This document shows, piece after piece, positions 25,322 to 33,588 of a stretch of 64,000 nt of DNA. Source of the DNA: Peribacillus sp. FSL P2-0133 (GTDB taxonomy: Bacteria; Bacillota; Bacilli; Bacillales; DSM-1321); NCBI RefSeq assembly GCF_037975445.1, contig NZ_CP150254.1, positions 494,001-558,000 on the forward strand, written 5' to 3'. The notes beneath the pieces are model-generated. The model worked only from the letters and a program-made list of their open reading frames with translations, ran no database searches and was not told the DNA's origin. The stretch's first letter is position 1; each line of letters begins with the position of its first letter. Position numbers and translations under genes: made by a program.

Positions 25322-25341
25322 GTTCATCTTCCATTCATATT
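25322..25341 (+). promoter_or_regulatory. HssR-binding direct repeat upstream of hrtBA
   Basis: GTTCATCTT-CC-ATTCATATT matches the known HssR direct repeat GTTCATATT-N2-GTTCATATT with two changes. It lies in the 96-bp gap between hssS and hrtB, so the exporter genes have their own heme-inducible promoter. It also shows that an ATG at 25340 cannot be the hrtB start. Confidence 0.85.
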
Positions 25342-25411
25342 GATTGTTTACAATCGGGTCATACCGAATCAAGTAGGACTTGATCGGCAAACAAAAGGAA
25401 TGGGAGATGAA

Positions 25412-26521
25412 ATGATGTTTTTGGCAATACGTGAACTAAAGCATTCAAAGTTACGTTATCTGCTGATTGGACTGATCATGGTATTGGTCGCTTTGCTTGT
25501 CTTTATCATTTCAGGATTAGCTAATGGACTTTCTTCGGATAATGCTTCATCCATACAAAACATGAAGGCCGACTATTTCGTAATGGAGCATGACTCCAAA
25601 AATAAATTTAACCGATCGATCATATCCATGGAGAAGCTGGATGAAATCCGGGCTTCGGCGGATGTTAAAGCAGCCGAAAGTTTAGGGCAAATGATGATCA
25701 CATTGAATAAAATCGGCTCATCGGAAAAAACGGATGTTACCATTTTTGCGACCGATGCCAGTGGTATTTTAGCACCGAAGGTCATTGAAGGAACGAACTA
25801 TGACAATGAGAAACAAGGTGAAGTCGTAGCAGATCGTTCTTTAAAAGAAGTGGGTTATAAATTGGGTGATTCACTTAAAGATGACCTATCAGGTAAGGTT
25901 TTCACCATTGTTGGATTTACTGAAAAGCAGTCTTACAGCCACTCACCGGTAGTTTACATGAATGTTAAGGGGTGGCAGGAGATTAATCCTGCATTGAAAA
26001 ATCAAGAGAAAGATTCAATCAGCACCATAGCCTTGCAAATGGATTCGAAGGCAGAAGAAAATGTACGTGAATCATTGCCTGAAGGACTAACGCTCATTTC
26101 GAAAGAAGAATCACTTCAGAGTATACCAGGCTACAAAGAGGAACAGGGTACGTTGACGATGATGATTGCCTTCTTGTTTGTCATCGCAGCTTTCGTTTTG
26201 GCTGTATTCTTTTATGTGATTACCTTGCAGAAGACGAATCAATTTGGAGTCCTTAAAGCACTCGGGGCCAATACGGGCTACCTGGCAAAAAGTATCGTTG
26301 GTCAAGTAATGCTGCTTGCCGTGACATGCATAGCCATCAGTGTTGCCCTGACATATGGCGTCACGTTAATCATGCCAGAAGGAATGCCATTTGAATTGAG
26401 TGCCGATTTGGTCATTAAATATTCTGTGTTACTTTTGGTTGTATCCGTATTGGGTTCGCTGCTATCACTATACCGAGTAGCGAAGATAGATGCGATCGAA
26501 GCAATTGGGAGGGTATCATGA
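25412..26521 (+). CDS. hrtB: HrtB heme-efflux permease (FtsX/MacB type)
   Basis: The start is set at ATG 25412 (an adjacent ATG at 25415 is equally possible) behind GGGAGATGA; a frame opening at 25340 overlaps the HssR site. The permease of about 369 residues has one N-terminal membrane segment (YLLIGLIMVLVALLVFIISGLANG), a large external domain of about 220 residues, and three C-terminal segments in an FtsX domain (VIAAFVLAVFFYVITLQK, then KALGANTGYLAKSIVGQVMLLAV, then LLVVSVLGSLLSLYRVAKIDA). HrtAB expels toxic heme from the membrane. The stop overlaps the ATPase start. Confidence 0.87.
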   Translation: MMFLAIRELKHSKLRYLLIGLIMVLVALLVFIISGLANGLSSDNASSIQNMKADYFVMEHDSKNKFNRSIISMEKLDEIRASADVKAAESLGQMMITLNKIGSSEKTDVTIFATDASGILAPKVIEGTNYDNEKQGEVVADRSLKEVGYKLGDSLKDDLSGKVFTIVGFTEKQSYSHSPVVYMNVKGWQEINPALKNQEKDSISTIALQMDSKAEENVRESLPEGLTLISKEESLQSIPGYKEEQGTLTMMIAFLFVIAAFVLAVFFYVITLQKTNQFGVLKALGANTGYLAKSIVGQVMLLAVTCIAISVALTYGVTLIMPEGMPFELSADLVIKYSVLLLVVSVLGSLLSLYRVAKIDAIEAIGRVS

Positions 26522-27195
26522 TGGGGGATAAACTATTATTTGAAAACGTCAGTAAGATTTATGGGGAAGGCGATAATAAGGTGACAGCCCTTGATAATAT
26601 TTCCCTGAGTGTGAGAGCGGGGGAGTTCGTCGCCATCGTGGGTCCTTCAGGTTCAGGAAAAAGTACTTTTCTTTCGATAGCAGGTGCATTACTATCTCCG
26701 AGCAAAGGTCGCTTACTGCTGAATGATGAGGATATTACAACTCTATCCCCAAAGGAATTGACTAGAGTTCGCCTTGAAAAGATCGGGTTTGTATTCCAAT
26801 CATCGAATCTTGTGCCATATCTCACCGTAAGGGATCAGCTTCTGCTACTTTCTGAACTGATTGGCAAGCGGGATAAAAAAACCATGAAAAAAGCGGACGA
26901 ATTGATTAGCCACCTTGGACTTGGACATCGGGCAGATCACTTGCCGGATGCACTGTCGGGCGGTGAGCGGCAGCGTGTAGCCATCGCCCGTTCGCTGATG
27001 AATGATCCAGAAATCATTTTAGCGGATGAACCAACCGCAAGTCTTGATTCCAAAAGAGGCAGGGATGTTGTTGAAATGCTTGCACATGAGGTGAAGTCAA
27101 GAAATAAAGCGGCCATCATGGTAACGCACGATGAAAGAATGTTAGATTTATGTGATCGAGTGGTCAATATTACGGATGGCAAGGTTTTTGGATGA
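26518..27195 (+). CDS. hrtA: HrtA heme-efflux ABC ATPase
   Basis: The 225-residue ABC ATPase carries Walker A GPSGSGKST, a Q-loop (FVFQSSNLVPYLTV), the signature LSGGERQRVAIARS, Walker B IILADEPTASLDS and the switch His in VTHDE. It belongs to the MacB/LolD-like group that pairs with FtsX permeases. ATG 26518 overlaps the hrtB stop (ATGA) with GGGAGGGTATC before it, so the two subunits are coupled. With HssRS upstream it forms a complete heme-sensing and export cassette. Confidence 0.88.
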   Translation: MMGDKLLFENVSKIYGEGDNKVTALDNISLSVRAGEFVAIVGPSGSGKSTFLSIAGALLSPSKGRLLLNDEDITTLSPKELTRVRLEKIGFVFQSSNLVPYLTVRDQLLLLSELIGKRDKKTMKKADELISHLGLGHRADHLPDALSGGERQRVAIARSLMNDPEIILADEPTASLDSKRGRDVVEMLAHEVKSRNKAAIMVTHDERMLDLCDRVVNITDGKVFG

Positions 27196-27309
27196 AGTTA
27201 TAAAACACAATCTCATGAGTTGATCATTAAATGGTCGCCGCCTTTCCAAAGGAATTAGGAGAGGCGGCAGAAATAGCTAGAATTGGAACCTGGTCAATCA
27301 GGCCTGCAA

Positions 27310-28173
27310 TTATGTATAGTATTTTGCTTGTATCCCAGAGTTATCTTCGTATTGATCATATTTTTTTATCTTAAAGAACAAACAGTGATAGGTTGCTTTC
27401 ACACCTAATTCATTTCGATATTCTTTGTCATATATGTTGATTAACTCTCGAAAAAAGGAAGGGCGCTGGCAGTAGTTTTCTTTGTTGCTGTTAGCCGCAC
27501 CAATCTTTTTAATTGAAGTGAAGAATTCACGTACTGTCTGAAAGTACTCCAGTTCAAGCTTTTCCATTTTTGTTATCTCGATTGGAACTGCTGATGAAAA
27601 AGAGATTGCTTCTTCACAAACTTTGGATAATTCTTCTAGAGAATAAAACATTTGACCTGGTGAACTATCAATGGCTAGCTGAAGCTTGTCCTTCGCCTGT
27701 TCATATGACAAATGAAGCTCTTGAAAGGTATCTATTCCGAACGTTGAAAATATTAGGCTTCCTTCAGCCGTTAATCGTGTAAACAGTTTTTCAAGGGTTG
27801 CAGGAAGATCATTCAGCCATTGAAACGTTGCATTGGAAATAATCAAGTCGTAATTTTCATTAAGCGCCATTTCTTCGATATCAGTACATAAAAATGTAAC
27901 ACGTTCTTCATCTGTCATTCCTTTTGCCAATTCGATCATTCCTGGTGCCAAATCAACAGCCGTAATAGCGGCATTAGGGAATGTTTTGACGAGTAACCTG
28001 GTTAAGTAACCAGTGCCGCAGCCAATTTCAAGAATATTGATTACATGGTTGGTGTTTATTTTAGGAAGCAAATCCACTAATTGTTTTGCCATGTTTTTTT
28101 GAACATTGGCATACGCATCATATGTTTTCGCATGTTCACTGAACCGCTTACTTAACAATCGTTTATCAATCAT
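27310..28173 (-). CDS. bioC: BioC malonyl-ACP O-methyltransferase
   Basis: The 287-residue class I methyltransferase has the BioC N terminus DKRLLSKRFSEHAKTYDAYANVQ, the SAM-binding ILEIGCGTGYLT, and the BioC-typical ISNATFQWLNDLPATL and GSLIFSTFGIDTFQEL segments. BioC methylates malonyl-ACP so that fatty acid synthesis can extend it to the pimeloyl chain. It is the last gene of a minus-strand operon, overlapping the preceding gene by 8 bp, with AAGGAG before ATG 28173. No good terminator was seen after the stop. Confidence 0.92.
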   Translation of the reverse strand: MIDKRLLSKRFSEHAKTYDAYANVQKNMAKQLVDLLPKINTNHVINILEIGCGTGYLTRLLVKTFPNAAITAVDLAPGMIELAKGMTDEERVTFLCTDIEEMALNENYDLIISNATFQWLNDLPATLEKLFTRLTAEGSLIFSTFGIDTFQELHLSYEQAKDKLQLAIDSSPGQMFYSLEELSKVCEEAISFSSAVPIEITKMEKLELEYFQTVREFFTSIKKIGAANSNKENYCQRPSFFRELINIYDKEYRNELGVKATYHCLFFKIKKYDQYEDNSGIQAKYYT

Positions 28174-28912
28174 GAATGTACTCCTTTTGAATAAATGTTT
28201 TTATATGCTGCATACATTCCTGTGGTCTTGTGAAAAACGGAGTATGGCCAGCGCCTTCGATAATATGAAACTCGGCTTTCCCACCCAGGTTTTCTTTTAT
28301 GAAAGATGAGGCTTCGAGTGGACAAATGTTGTCTTCCCTCCCATGAAGCAATATAAATGGGGCTTCAATCCGGTCGAGTCTTGCTCTAGCATCTTTATGA
28401 AGTAAATAATCCAAGCCAATAAGAAGCGAAAACACATCATCTCCATGAAACTCGCTTTGAATTGTCTTGATGAATTGATGATATAAACCTTCTTCTTTTT
28501 CGGCCTCGGAAAACATCGCTTCATAGAAAGAAGCCAAAGTCTTCTCTTTATTGCGCTGTAGTTGTTTCTTCATGCGCTCGACCATTCGTGGATCCCAGCC
28601 AAATGAATAGTTCTCTCCTGTTATAAACCGACTTGTTGCACCAAAAAGGATAAAACCTTTTATTTTTTCTCGATACGAACTTGCAAGTTCAAGTGATACT
28701 AGTGATCCTAATGACCAGCTCAGTATATAAACTGGACCATCGATGGAAGCGATTTTGTCTATGACTCTTTCTTCAAATTCATTTAGTGTTTTCATATCTC
28801 TCCATTCTATAAATGAAAGGTGAAATACATCTGACAGCGGTTTGATTAACGGTTCAAACGCACCTTTTTCCATTCCCCAGCCAGGAAGCATGACTAAATT
28901 CGGCTGTTTCAT
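28166..28912 (-). CDS. bioH: BioH-like pimeloyl-ACP methyl ester carboxylesterase
   Basis: The 248-residue alpha/beta hydrolase has an oxyanion turn LPGWGMEKGAF, the nucleophile elbow SWSLGSLVSLELA, an acid in HGREDNICP and the catalytic His in GAGHTPFF. Sitting between bioF and bioC it is expected to free pimeloyl-ACP from its methyl ester, ending the BioC-BioH route. It starts at ATG 28912, overlapping the bioF stop by 4 bp. Sequence similarity to E. coli BioH is only partial, so the name rests strongly on context. Confidence 0.87.
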   Translation of the reverse strand: MKQPNLVMLPGWGMEKGAFEPLIKPLSDVFHLSFIEWRDMKTLNEFEERVIDKIASIDGPVYILSWSLGSLVSLELASSYREKIKGFILFGATSRFITGENYSFGWDPRMVERMKKQLQRNKEKTLASFYEAMFSEAEKEEGLYHQFIKTIQSEFHGDDVFSLLIGLDYLLHKDARARLDRIEAPFILLHGREDNICPLEASSFIKENLGGKAEFHIIEGAGHTPFFTRPQECMQHIKTFIQKEYIHD

Positions 28913-30108
28913 TCAATAACACCCATTTCTTTTCCAATGATTGAAATCTTTTCAACTGCCCAATCAAGATCTTTTTTATCGTGGAGAGCTGTTACGGTAA
29001 ACCGGATTCTTGCCTCATTTTCAGGAACGGTCGGCGGCCTGACAGCAATAGCTGCAATTCCTTCTTTCTGCAAACGTGCGGCAAATTCCATCGCTTTTTC
29101 GTTTTCCCCGATGACGATAGGAACAATTTGTGATCGACTTCCGCAAATATTAAACCCGTTATATGTGAGTTCTTCTCTAAAGTGTTCTGAATGTGTTTGG
29201 AGCAGTGAGCGGCGTTCTGGTTCTTGCTGTACAAGTTCAATCGCTGTTGTTATGGCACCGAGAATGGCCGGGGGAAGTGCAGTTGAATAAATGAATCCGC
29301 GCATGCGATTTTTTAAATAGTCGATTAGCCATTTTTTTCCGACGACATAGGCACCGAATGAACCGAGCGCTTTACTGAATGTTCCCATTTGGATATCTAT
29401 TTTATTTTGAAGTTGGAGATGACCGGCATAACCTTCACCGTTTTTACCGTAAATGCCGCTTCCATGTGCTTCATCTGTCATTAACAGTGCGTTATAACGT
29501 TCCTTTAACCGTACGAGGTCTTCGAGATAAGCAAAGTCACCGTCCATGCTGAAGACTGTATCCGTCACGATTAATTTACGTGCTTCAATTGGTGCTTTTT
29601 TTAAAAATGCCTCTAAATGATCTAAATCATTATGACGATAGCGTATATGCTTTGCACGGCTTAAAAGAGCTCCATCGACAATGCTTGCATGATTCAATTT
29701 ATCGCTATAAATAATATCGTTTCGGGACAGCAGGGTGGATATAATACCAAGGTTCGCGTTATATCCACTGTTGATAATAAGTCCTGCCTCGGCTTTCTTC
29801 CAATCGACAAGAGCTTGTTCCGCTTGCTCGTAAAGGGGATGATTGCCAATAATTAAACGTGAAGCTGTTGCTCCTGCACCATATGTATGTATTGCATCCA
29901 CCATCACCTTTTTCAGCCGCTCATCCCCTGCATAACCTAAATAGTTATTAGAAGCTAGATTTAGCATCCTGCACCCATTGATCATAAGCCATGGCTGGTC
30001 GGCGAATGCCGTCGATACAAGTTCACGTTTTTGCGATATCTCTTCTAAATAAGCCAGTTCTTTCTTTATTTTTTCTTCCCAACAAGGTAATTGTTTTTCA
30101 CTGTGCAT
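28909..30108 (-). CDS. bioF: BioF 8-amino-7-oxononanoate synthase
   Basis: The PLP-dependent alpha-oxoamine synthase of about 399 residues joins pimeloyl thioester and alanine. Visible signatures are LNLASNNYLGYAGD, the TYGAGATASRLIIGNHPLYEQ block, DEAHGSGIYGKNGEG and the PLP lysine in MGTFSKALGSFGAYVVG. ATG 30108 is chosen over 30114 because AAGGAG is only one base from the latter. It heads the bioF-bioH-bioC operon directly downstream of a BirA operator, so biotin should repress it. Confidence 0.95.
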   Translation of the reverse strand: MHSEKQLPCWEEKIKKELAYLEEISQKRELVSTAFADQPWLMINGCRMLNLASNNYLGYAGDERLKKVMVDAIHTYGAGATASRLIIGNHPLYEQAEQALVDWKKAEAGLIINSGYNANLGIISTLLSRNDIIYSDKLNHASIVDGALLSRAKHIRYRHNDLDHLEAFLKKAPIEARKLIVTDTVFSMDGDFAYLEDLVRLKERYNALLMTDEAHGSGIYGKNGEGYAGHLQLQNKIDIQMGTFSKALGSFGAYVVGKKWLIDYLKNRMRGFIYSTALPPAILGAITTAIELVQQEPERRSLLQTHSEHFREELTYNGFNICGSRSQIVPIVIGENEKAMEFAARLQKEGIAAIAVRPPTVPENEARIRFTVTALHDKKDLDWAVEKISIIGKEMGVIE

Positions 30109-30123
30109 GCCCATTCTCCTTTT

Positions 30124-30159
30124 TATATGTTAACTAAAACAAATATAAGTTAACATATA
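30124..30159 (-). promoter_or_regulatory. BirA biotin-repressor operator
   Basis: TATATGTTAAC and GTTAACATATA form a perfect inverted repeat with a 14-bp spacer (30135-30148). This is the BirA box arrangement GTTAAC-N14/15-GTTAAC found before Bacillus biotin genes. It lies 16 bp upstream of bioF, consistent with repression of the operon by biotinyl-AMP-bound BirA. Confidence 0.92.
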
Positions 30160-30578
30160 AAATATTCTAATCATGACTCAATGAAACTGTCAAGCTTTGA
30201 AAAGGGACTGATAATAAATTAATAATCCAATCTGGGAGTAATTAAAGGTCAAAAAAATTCACTTATCAAAAGCGTGCTGATTGGTTTTTTGAACCAAGTC
30301 GAGGAACATGAAACTAACATAAAAATAAGTTTAAGGAGAAGGAGGCTAATGATGTTTGATTGGGCAGCTGCTTTGTTAAGCTAATGTATAAAAGAGCTTA
30401 GTGAAAATTAGTGCCTTTGTATGTATTAAGCCCGTTCATTGAAGATAATCTAACTTCCAAGGTAGTCTTTTTGTTAAACCTTCAAATCTTTGAAGGATTA
30501 AATGGAATTCCATGTTACTATAGAGCAGTGAAATTACCGAATTCACATTAACCATTACATAAAGGAAGGGTAATAAAT
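30160..30578 (+). other. Intergenic region with a tiny open frame
   Basis: There is no standard gene in this stretch. A strong ribosome-site-like block, GGAGAAGGAGGCTA, precedes ATG-ATG at 30349-30354 and an 11-codon frame (MMFDWAAALLS) ending near 30382. The rest is AT-rich with a weak stem CCTTCAAATCTTTGAAGG near 30479. The yitT-type gene starts after GGAAGGG. Confidence 0.4.
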
Positions 30579-31418
30579 ATGAAAAAGATTTCTTTAGATG
30601 TTTTCTTTATATTAATAGGAGCTTTTATTTTCGCTTTGGCAATAAATCTTTTCGTCATTCCCAATGAACTTGGTGAGGGGGGAGTCACGGGGATAACCAT
30701 CATTTTATTTTATCTTTTTGAATGGTCACCAGGGCTGTTAAGTTTGATCATTAACGCTTTCCTGCTCATCGTCGGTTATAAATATTTGTCGAAAATGACA
30801 ACGGTATATACAATCATAGCCGTTGCATTTAATTCACTTTTCCTTCATTTAACCGAAAGTTGGACGATATCTTCAGATGAATTGGTCATCAATGCGATAT
30901 TTGGCGGGGTTTTTGCCGGTGCAGGAATTGGCATGATCATACGTGTTGGAGGCACTACTGCCGGTACGACGATACTGGCCCGGATTACGAATAAGTATTT
31001 GGGATGGAGCTTAAGCTATGGACTTCTGTTTTTCGATTTAATCGTTGCGTTCTCATCTTATTTCATTATTGGTGCAGAAGGCCTGATGCTCACTATCCTT
31101 ATGCTTTATATTGGAACAAAAACGATGGAATTCATCATTGAGGGATTGAACCCGAAAAAAGCGATTACCATCATTTCAAATGAAGCGGACCAGATTGCAA
31201 AACAAGTAACCGAATTGATGGACCGGGGGGTCACTGTTTTTAGCGGTCATGGATACTATACAAAAGCATCCAAGGATATTTTATATATCGTTATAAGTAA
31301 GCAAGAGGTACTAAAGTTAAAGAGAATAGTGAAGGCGACGGATAGCAATGCTTTTATAGCCATACATGATGTTAGGGACGTATTTGGTGAAGGATTCCTG
31401 GATATCTCGAAGTCCTGA
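30579..31418 (+). CDS. YitT family membrane protein (DUF161 plus DUF2179)
   Basis: The 279-residue protein has five or six N-terminal membrane segments containing the family blocks AINLFVIPNELGEGGVTGI and GGVFAGAGIGMIIRVGGTTAGTTILARI, then a soluble C-terminal DUF2179 domain (AITIISNEADQIAKQV, RGVTVFSGHGYYTK, AIHDVRDVFGEGF). Bacillus encodes several such proteins (YitT, YpjC, YqfU, YvjA); they are membrane proteins of unsettled function. The start follows GGAAGGGTAATAAAT. It is followed by its own terminator. Confidence 0.9.
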   Translation: MKKISLDVFFILIGAFIFALAINLFVIPNELGEGGVTGITIILFYLFEWSPGLLSLIINAFLLIVGYKYLSKMTTVYTIIAVAFNSLFLHLTESWTISSDELVINAIFGGVFAGAGIGMIIRVGGTTAGTTILARITNKYLGWSLSYGLLFFDLIVAFSSYFIIGAEGLMLTILMLYIGTKTMEFIIEGLNPKKAITIISNEADQIAKQVTELMDRGVTVFSGHGYYTKASKDILYIVISKQEVLKLKRIVKATDSNAFIAIHDVRDVFGEGFLDISKS

Positions 31419-31456
31419 TGCGAATTATCGCGAGGCATATATGGTATATGCGAATG

Positions 31457-31482
31457 AAAAGGCCTATTAGGCTTTTTTATTT
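31457..31482 (+). terminator. Intrinsic terminator after the yitT-family gene
   Basis: AAAAGGCCT pairs with AGGCTTTT around a 3-base loop and is followed by TTATTTT. Confidence 0.75.
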
Positions 31483-31585
31483 TGCATTGCAAAAAATCTG
31501 TAAATTCCTAATATTTTGTTATATTATGTAAGTAAGAAAACACACAACCTGAGGAGTGCAGCCATTAAATGTGGAGGTGTCCAAG

Positions 31586-31771
31586 ATGATCCTTTTAAAA
31601 GTGGATGACAGAAAGTTCGGGAAAAGCAATATCAAGTACAGTGTCGTTGATAAGAAAACGAATGAATTGATCATTAGCGGTGTGTTTAAAGAATTTGGAC
31701 AAGCAAGCGATAAATATTATGAATTGAAGGATGAATACGGTTCATCCAATGTGAAGATGATATTGAAGTGA
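31586..31771 (+). CDS. Small conserved-looking protein of unknown function
   Basis: ATG 31586 follows GGAGGTGTCCAAG, a strong site, so this 61-residue protein is probably real; an in-frame opening at 31556 lacks one. The product is a compact alpha/beta protein: MILLKVDDRKFG, SNIKYSVVDKKTNELIISGVFKEFGQ, a helix ASDKYYELKDEYG and a last strand NVKMILK. I do not recognise the family. It is flanked by terminators, so it is its own transcript. Confidence 0.6.
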   Translation: MILLKVDDRKFGKSNIKYSVVDKKTNELIISGVFKEFGQASDKYYELKDEYGSSNVKMILK

Positions 31772-31775
31772 TAAG

Positions 31776-31804
31776 AGGGGGACCGACGGGTTTCCCTTTT
31801 TTCG
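31776..31804 (+). terminator. Probable intrinsic terminator
   Basis: A G-rich arm (GGGGGACC) pairs imperfectly with GGGTTTCCC and is followed by TTTTTT. Confidence 0.55.
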
Positions 31805-31936
31805 TAGGTAATACCACGAATGAAAATGGCCCGTACAATAAATAATCGGATAAAGGAATAATCATAGGTTTCTGAATCATATAATTAGGTTAAGAGAGTT
31901 CTTAACATCCTTTTTTTACAATATACTACAATTTTA

Positions 31937-31965
31937 TTGTAAAGTATGGAATTTGGTGGTAATAT
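31937..31965 (+). promoter_or_regulatory. Sigma-A promoter of the sugar ABC transporter operon
   Basis: TTGTAA (31937-31942) and TAATAT (31960-31965) are separated by 17 bp. The predicted start of transcription near 31972 is directly followed by a LacI-type operator. Confidence 0.7.
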
Positions 31966-31977
31966 AAAGCGCATAAA

Positions 31978-31991
31978 TGTAAACGTTTGCA
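31978..31991. promoter_or_regulatory. LacI-type operator O1
   Basis: TGTAAACGTTTGCA is a near-palindrome with the central AACGTT-type core of LacI/GalR-family operators, just downstream of the predicted transcription start. It also fits the loose catabolite-response (CcpA) consensus, so the two regulators cannot be told apart here. Confidence 0.75.
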
Positions 31992-32075
31992 AAGGGTTTT
32001 GTGAGGAGGTGATGTAAAAGAAGTACGATAGACTATGATTTTTATAGAATGAAAGGCTTTTATTTTACTATTTTA

Positions 32076-32089
32076 TGCAAACGTTTTCT
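32076..32089. promoter_or_regulatory. LacI-type operator O2
   Basis: TGCAAACGTTTTCT shares the AAACGTTT core with O1, 98 bp away, and lies 43 bp before the substrate-binding-protein start. A pair of operators at this distance could allow looping repression. Confidence 0.65.
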
Positions 32090-32131
32090 TAAAATTGCAT
32101 GAATCTTATGAAAAAGGGAGAGTCGGTAGGC

Positions 32132-33421
32132 ATGAAGCGTAAAAAATGGTACGGGGGAATTCTTACTGTTTTATTAATTTTTAGTGTGATTTTGGCTGGA
32201 TGCTCTTCTTCAACTGGTGGAAACAGCGACTCAAAGGATGTCGTGACGCTGGATATATTTCAATTCAAGGTAGAATTCAAGTCGCAATTCGAGGCATTGG
32301 CAAAACAATATGAAAAAGAGAATCCAGATGTAAAGATCAAGGTATCGACAGTTGGCGGCGGAAATGATTATAAATCAGCCATTACGGCAAAGTTCGCTTC
32401 AGGTGAGGAGCCGGCAGTCTTTAACATTGGCGGACCGGTAGATGTCGAACAATATAAAGATAGATTAACAGATTTAAAGGATACGAAGGCTGCTGCAGCA
32501 GCACTAGATGGCACTTTGGATGGCGTGAAAGAGGACGGGCAAGTACTTGGACTTCCATTTAACCAGGAAGGATACGGCTTGATTTATAACAAACGGATAT
32601 TTAAAGAAGCCGGAATTAATCCTGATGAAATTACAAGTTATGAAGCCTTAGAGGCGGCAGTTAAGAAAATGGATTCACAAAAGGACAAATTGAAAATCGA
32701 TGCAGTTTTCGCTTATCCGGTCAAAGAGAAGTGGGTGACAGGAAACCATTTATCCAATGTTTTCTTAGCACCGGAGTTTGATGGGAATGTGTTAGAGGCA
32801 AGCAAGGCTCCAACGGTTAAATTCACGGATGGTGACAAGTTTAAACAACTGGTCGATATCCAAAATAAATATTCCGTCCAGCCGACAGCAAGCCTCGATT
32901 ACTCCCAACAAGTGGAAGAGCTGTTCTCACTTGAAAAGGTTGCGATCATTCAGCAAGGCAACTGGGTGTATAACACTGTGTATGATATGGACCCTGAGTT
33001 AGCTGAAAAGGGAATTGGCATCATCCCGATTCCAAATGGAGACTCTGCAGGCATGCCGGTCGGCGTACCGAACTATTGGGCAGTGAACAAGAAATCGGAT
33101 GAAAAGGTACAGGAAGCAGCGAAGAAGTTCCTCGACTGGATGTATACATCCGAGGAAGGGAAAAAAGCCGTTTTGGAAGACTTTAAATTCATTCCTGCAT
33201 ATGAAGGATATGATGTGGAAAAAATTGCCGATCCAATTTCAAAAGAAATTTATAAATACTCCCAAGAAGGAAACACGATTGGTTGGGTGTTTAATGGATA
33301 TCCGGTTGGTTGGAATGATGATCTTGGGGCAAGTGTCCAAAAATACGTAACCGGTAAATTGACTTGGGAGGAACTTGTCCAACAGAACATTGAAAATTGG
33401 GAGAAGATTCATAGCAAATAA
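32132..33421 (+). CDS. Sugar ABC transporter substrate-binding lipoprotein
   Basis: The start is placed at ATG 32132 (MKRKKWYGGILTVL) because the lipoprotein signal then has normal length; in-frame ATGs at 32099 and 32108 lack a ribosome site. The lipobox is VILAGCSSS. The mature protein of about 405 residues is a family 1 (MalE-like) solute-binding protein: FQFKVEFKSQFEALAKQYEKEN at the N terminus, GLPFNQEGYGLIYNKRIFKEAGI and GNWVYNTVYDM typical of the fold. It delivers an oligosaccharide or glycoside to the two permeases downstream; the ATPase is probably a shared MsmX-type subunit, since none is encoded here. Confidence 0.9.
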   Translation: MKRKKWYGGILTVLLIFSVILAGCSSSTGGNSDSKDVVTLDIFQFKVEFKSQFEALAKQYEKENPDVKIKVSTVGGGNDYKSAITAKFASGEEPAVFNIGGPVDVEQYKDRLTDLKDTKAAAAALDGTLDGVKEDGQVLGLPFNQEGYGLIYNKRIFKEAGINPDEITSYEALEAAVKKMDSQKDKLKIDAVFAYPVKEKWVTGNHLSNVFLAPEFDGNVLEASKAPTVKFTDGDKFKQLVDIQNKYSVQPTASLDYSQQVEELFSLEKVAIIQQGNWVYNTVYDMDPELAEKGIGIIPIPNGDSAGMPVGVPNYWAVNKKSDEKVQEAAKKFLDWMYTSEEGKKAVLEDFKFIPAYEGYDVEKIADPISKEIYKYSQEGNTIGWVFNGYPVGWNDDLGASVQKYVTGKLTWEELVQQNIENWEKIHSK

Positions 33422-33440
33422 GTATTGGGAAATGCAAGTG

Positions 33441-33480
33441 ACCGATCGGCATGAAAAGTGTGCCGATTGGTTGTTCCTTG
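33441..33480 (+). terminator. Intercistronic stem-loop after the binding-protein gene
   Basis: ACCGATCGGCA (33441-33451) pairs with TGCCGATTGGT (33461-33471), followed by TGTTCCTTGTT. Such partial terminators between binding-protein and permease genes commonly set unequal expression; the weak T run fits attenuation rather than full stop. Confidence 0.6.
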
Positions 33481-33588
33481 TTATAGAAAAGTCGCTTAGG
33501 GAAATTGCCTCGACAAGGGATTCATCAAATAACCCAGTCATGATCTTAAACCAATAACTATTAAATCATTTCAAGGAGGTCGGTTTCG

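Noticed and set aside
25340..25411. Upstream start codon for hrtB at 25340
   Set aside because: It lies inside the HssR-type direct repeat and lacks a ribosome site; ATG 25412 or 25415 has both spacing and family alignment.
27236..27269. Terminator after hrtA (GCCGCCTTTCC with GGAGAGGCGGC)
   Set aside because: The stem is plausible but no T run follows on either strand, so I did not call it a terminator.
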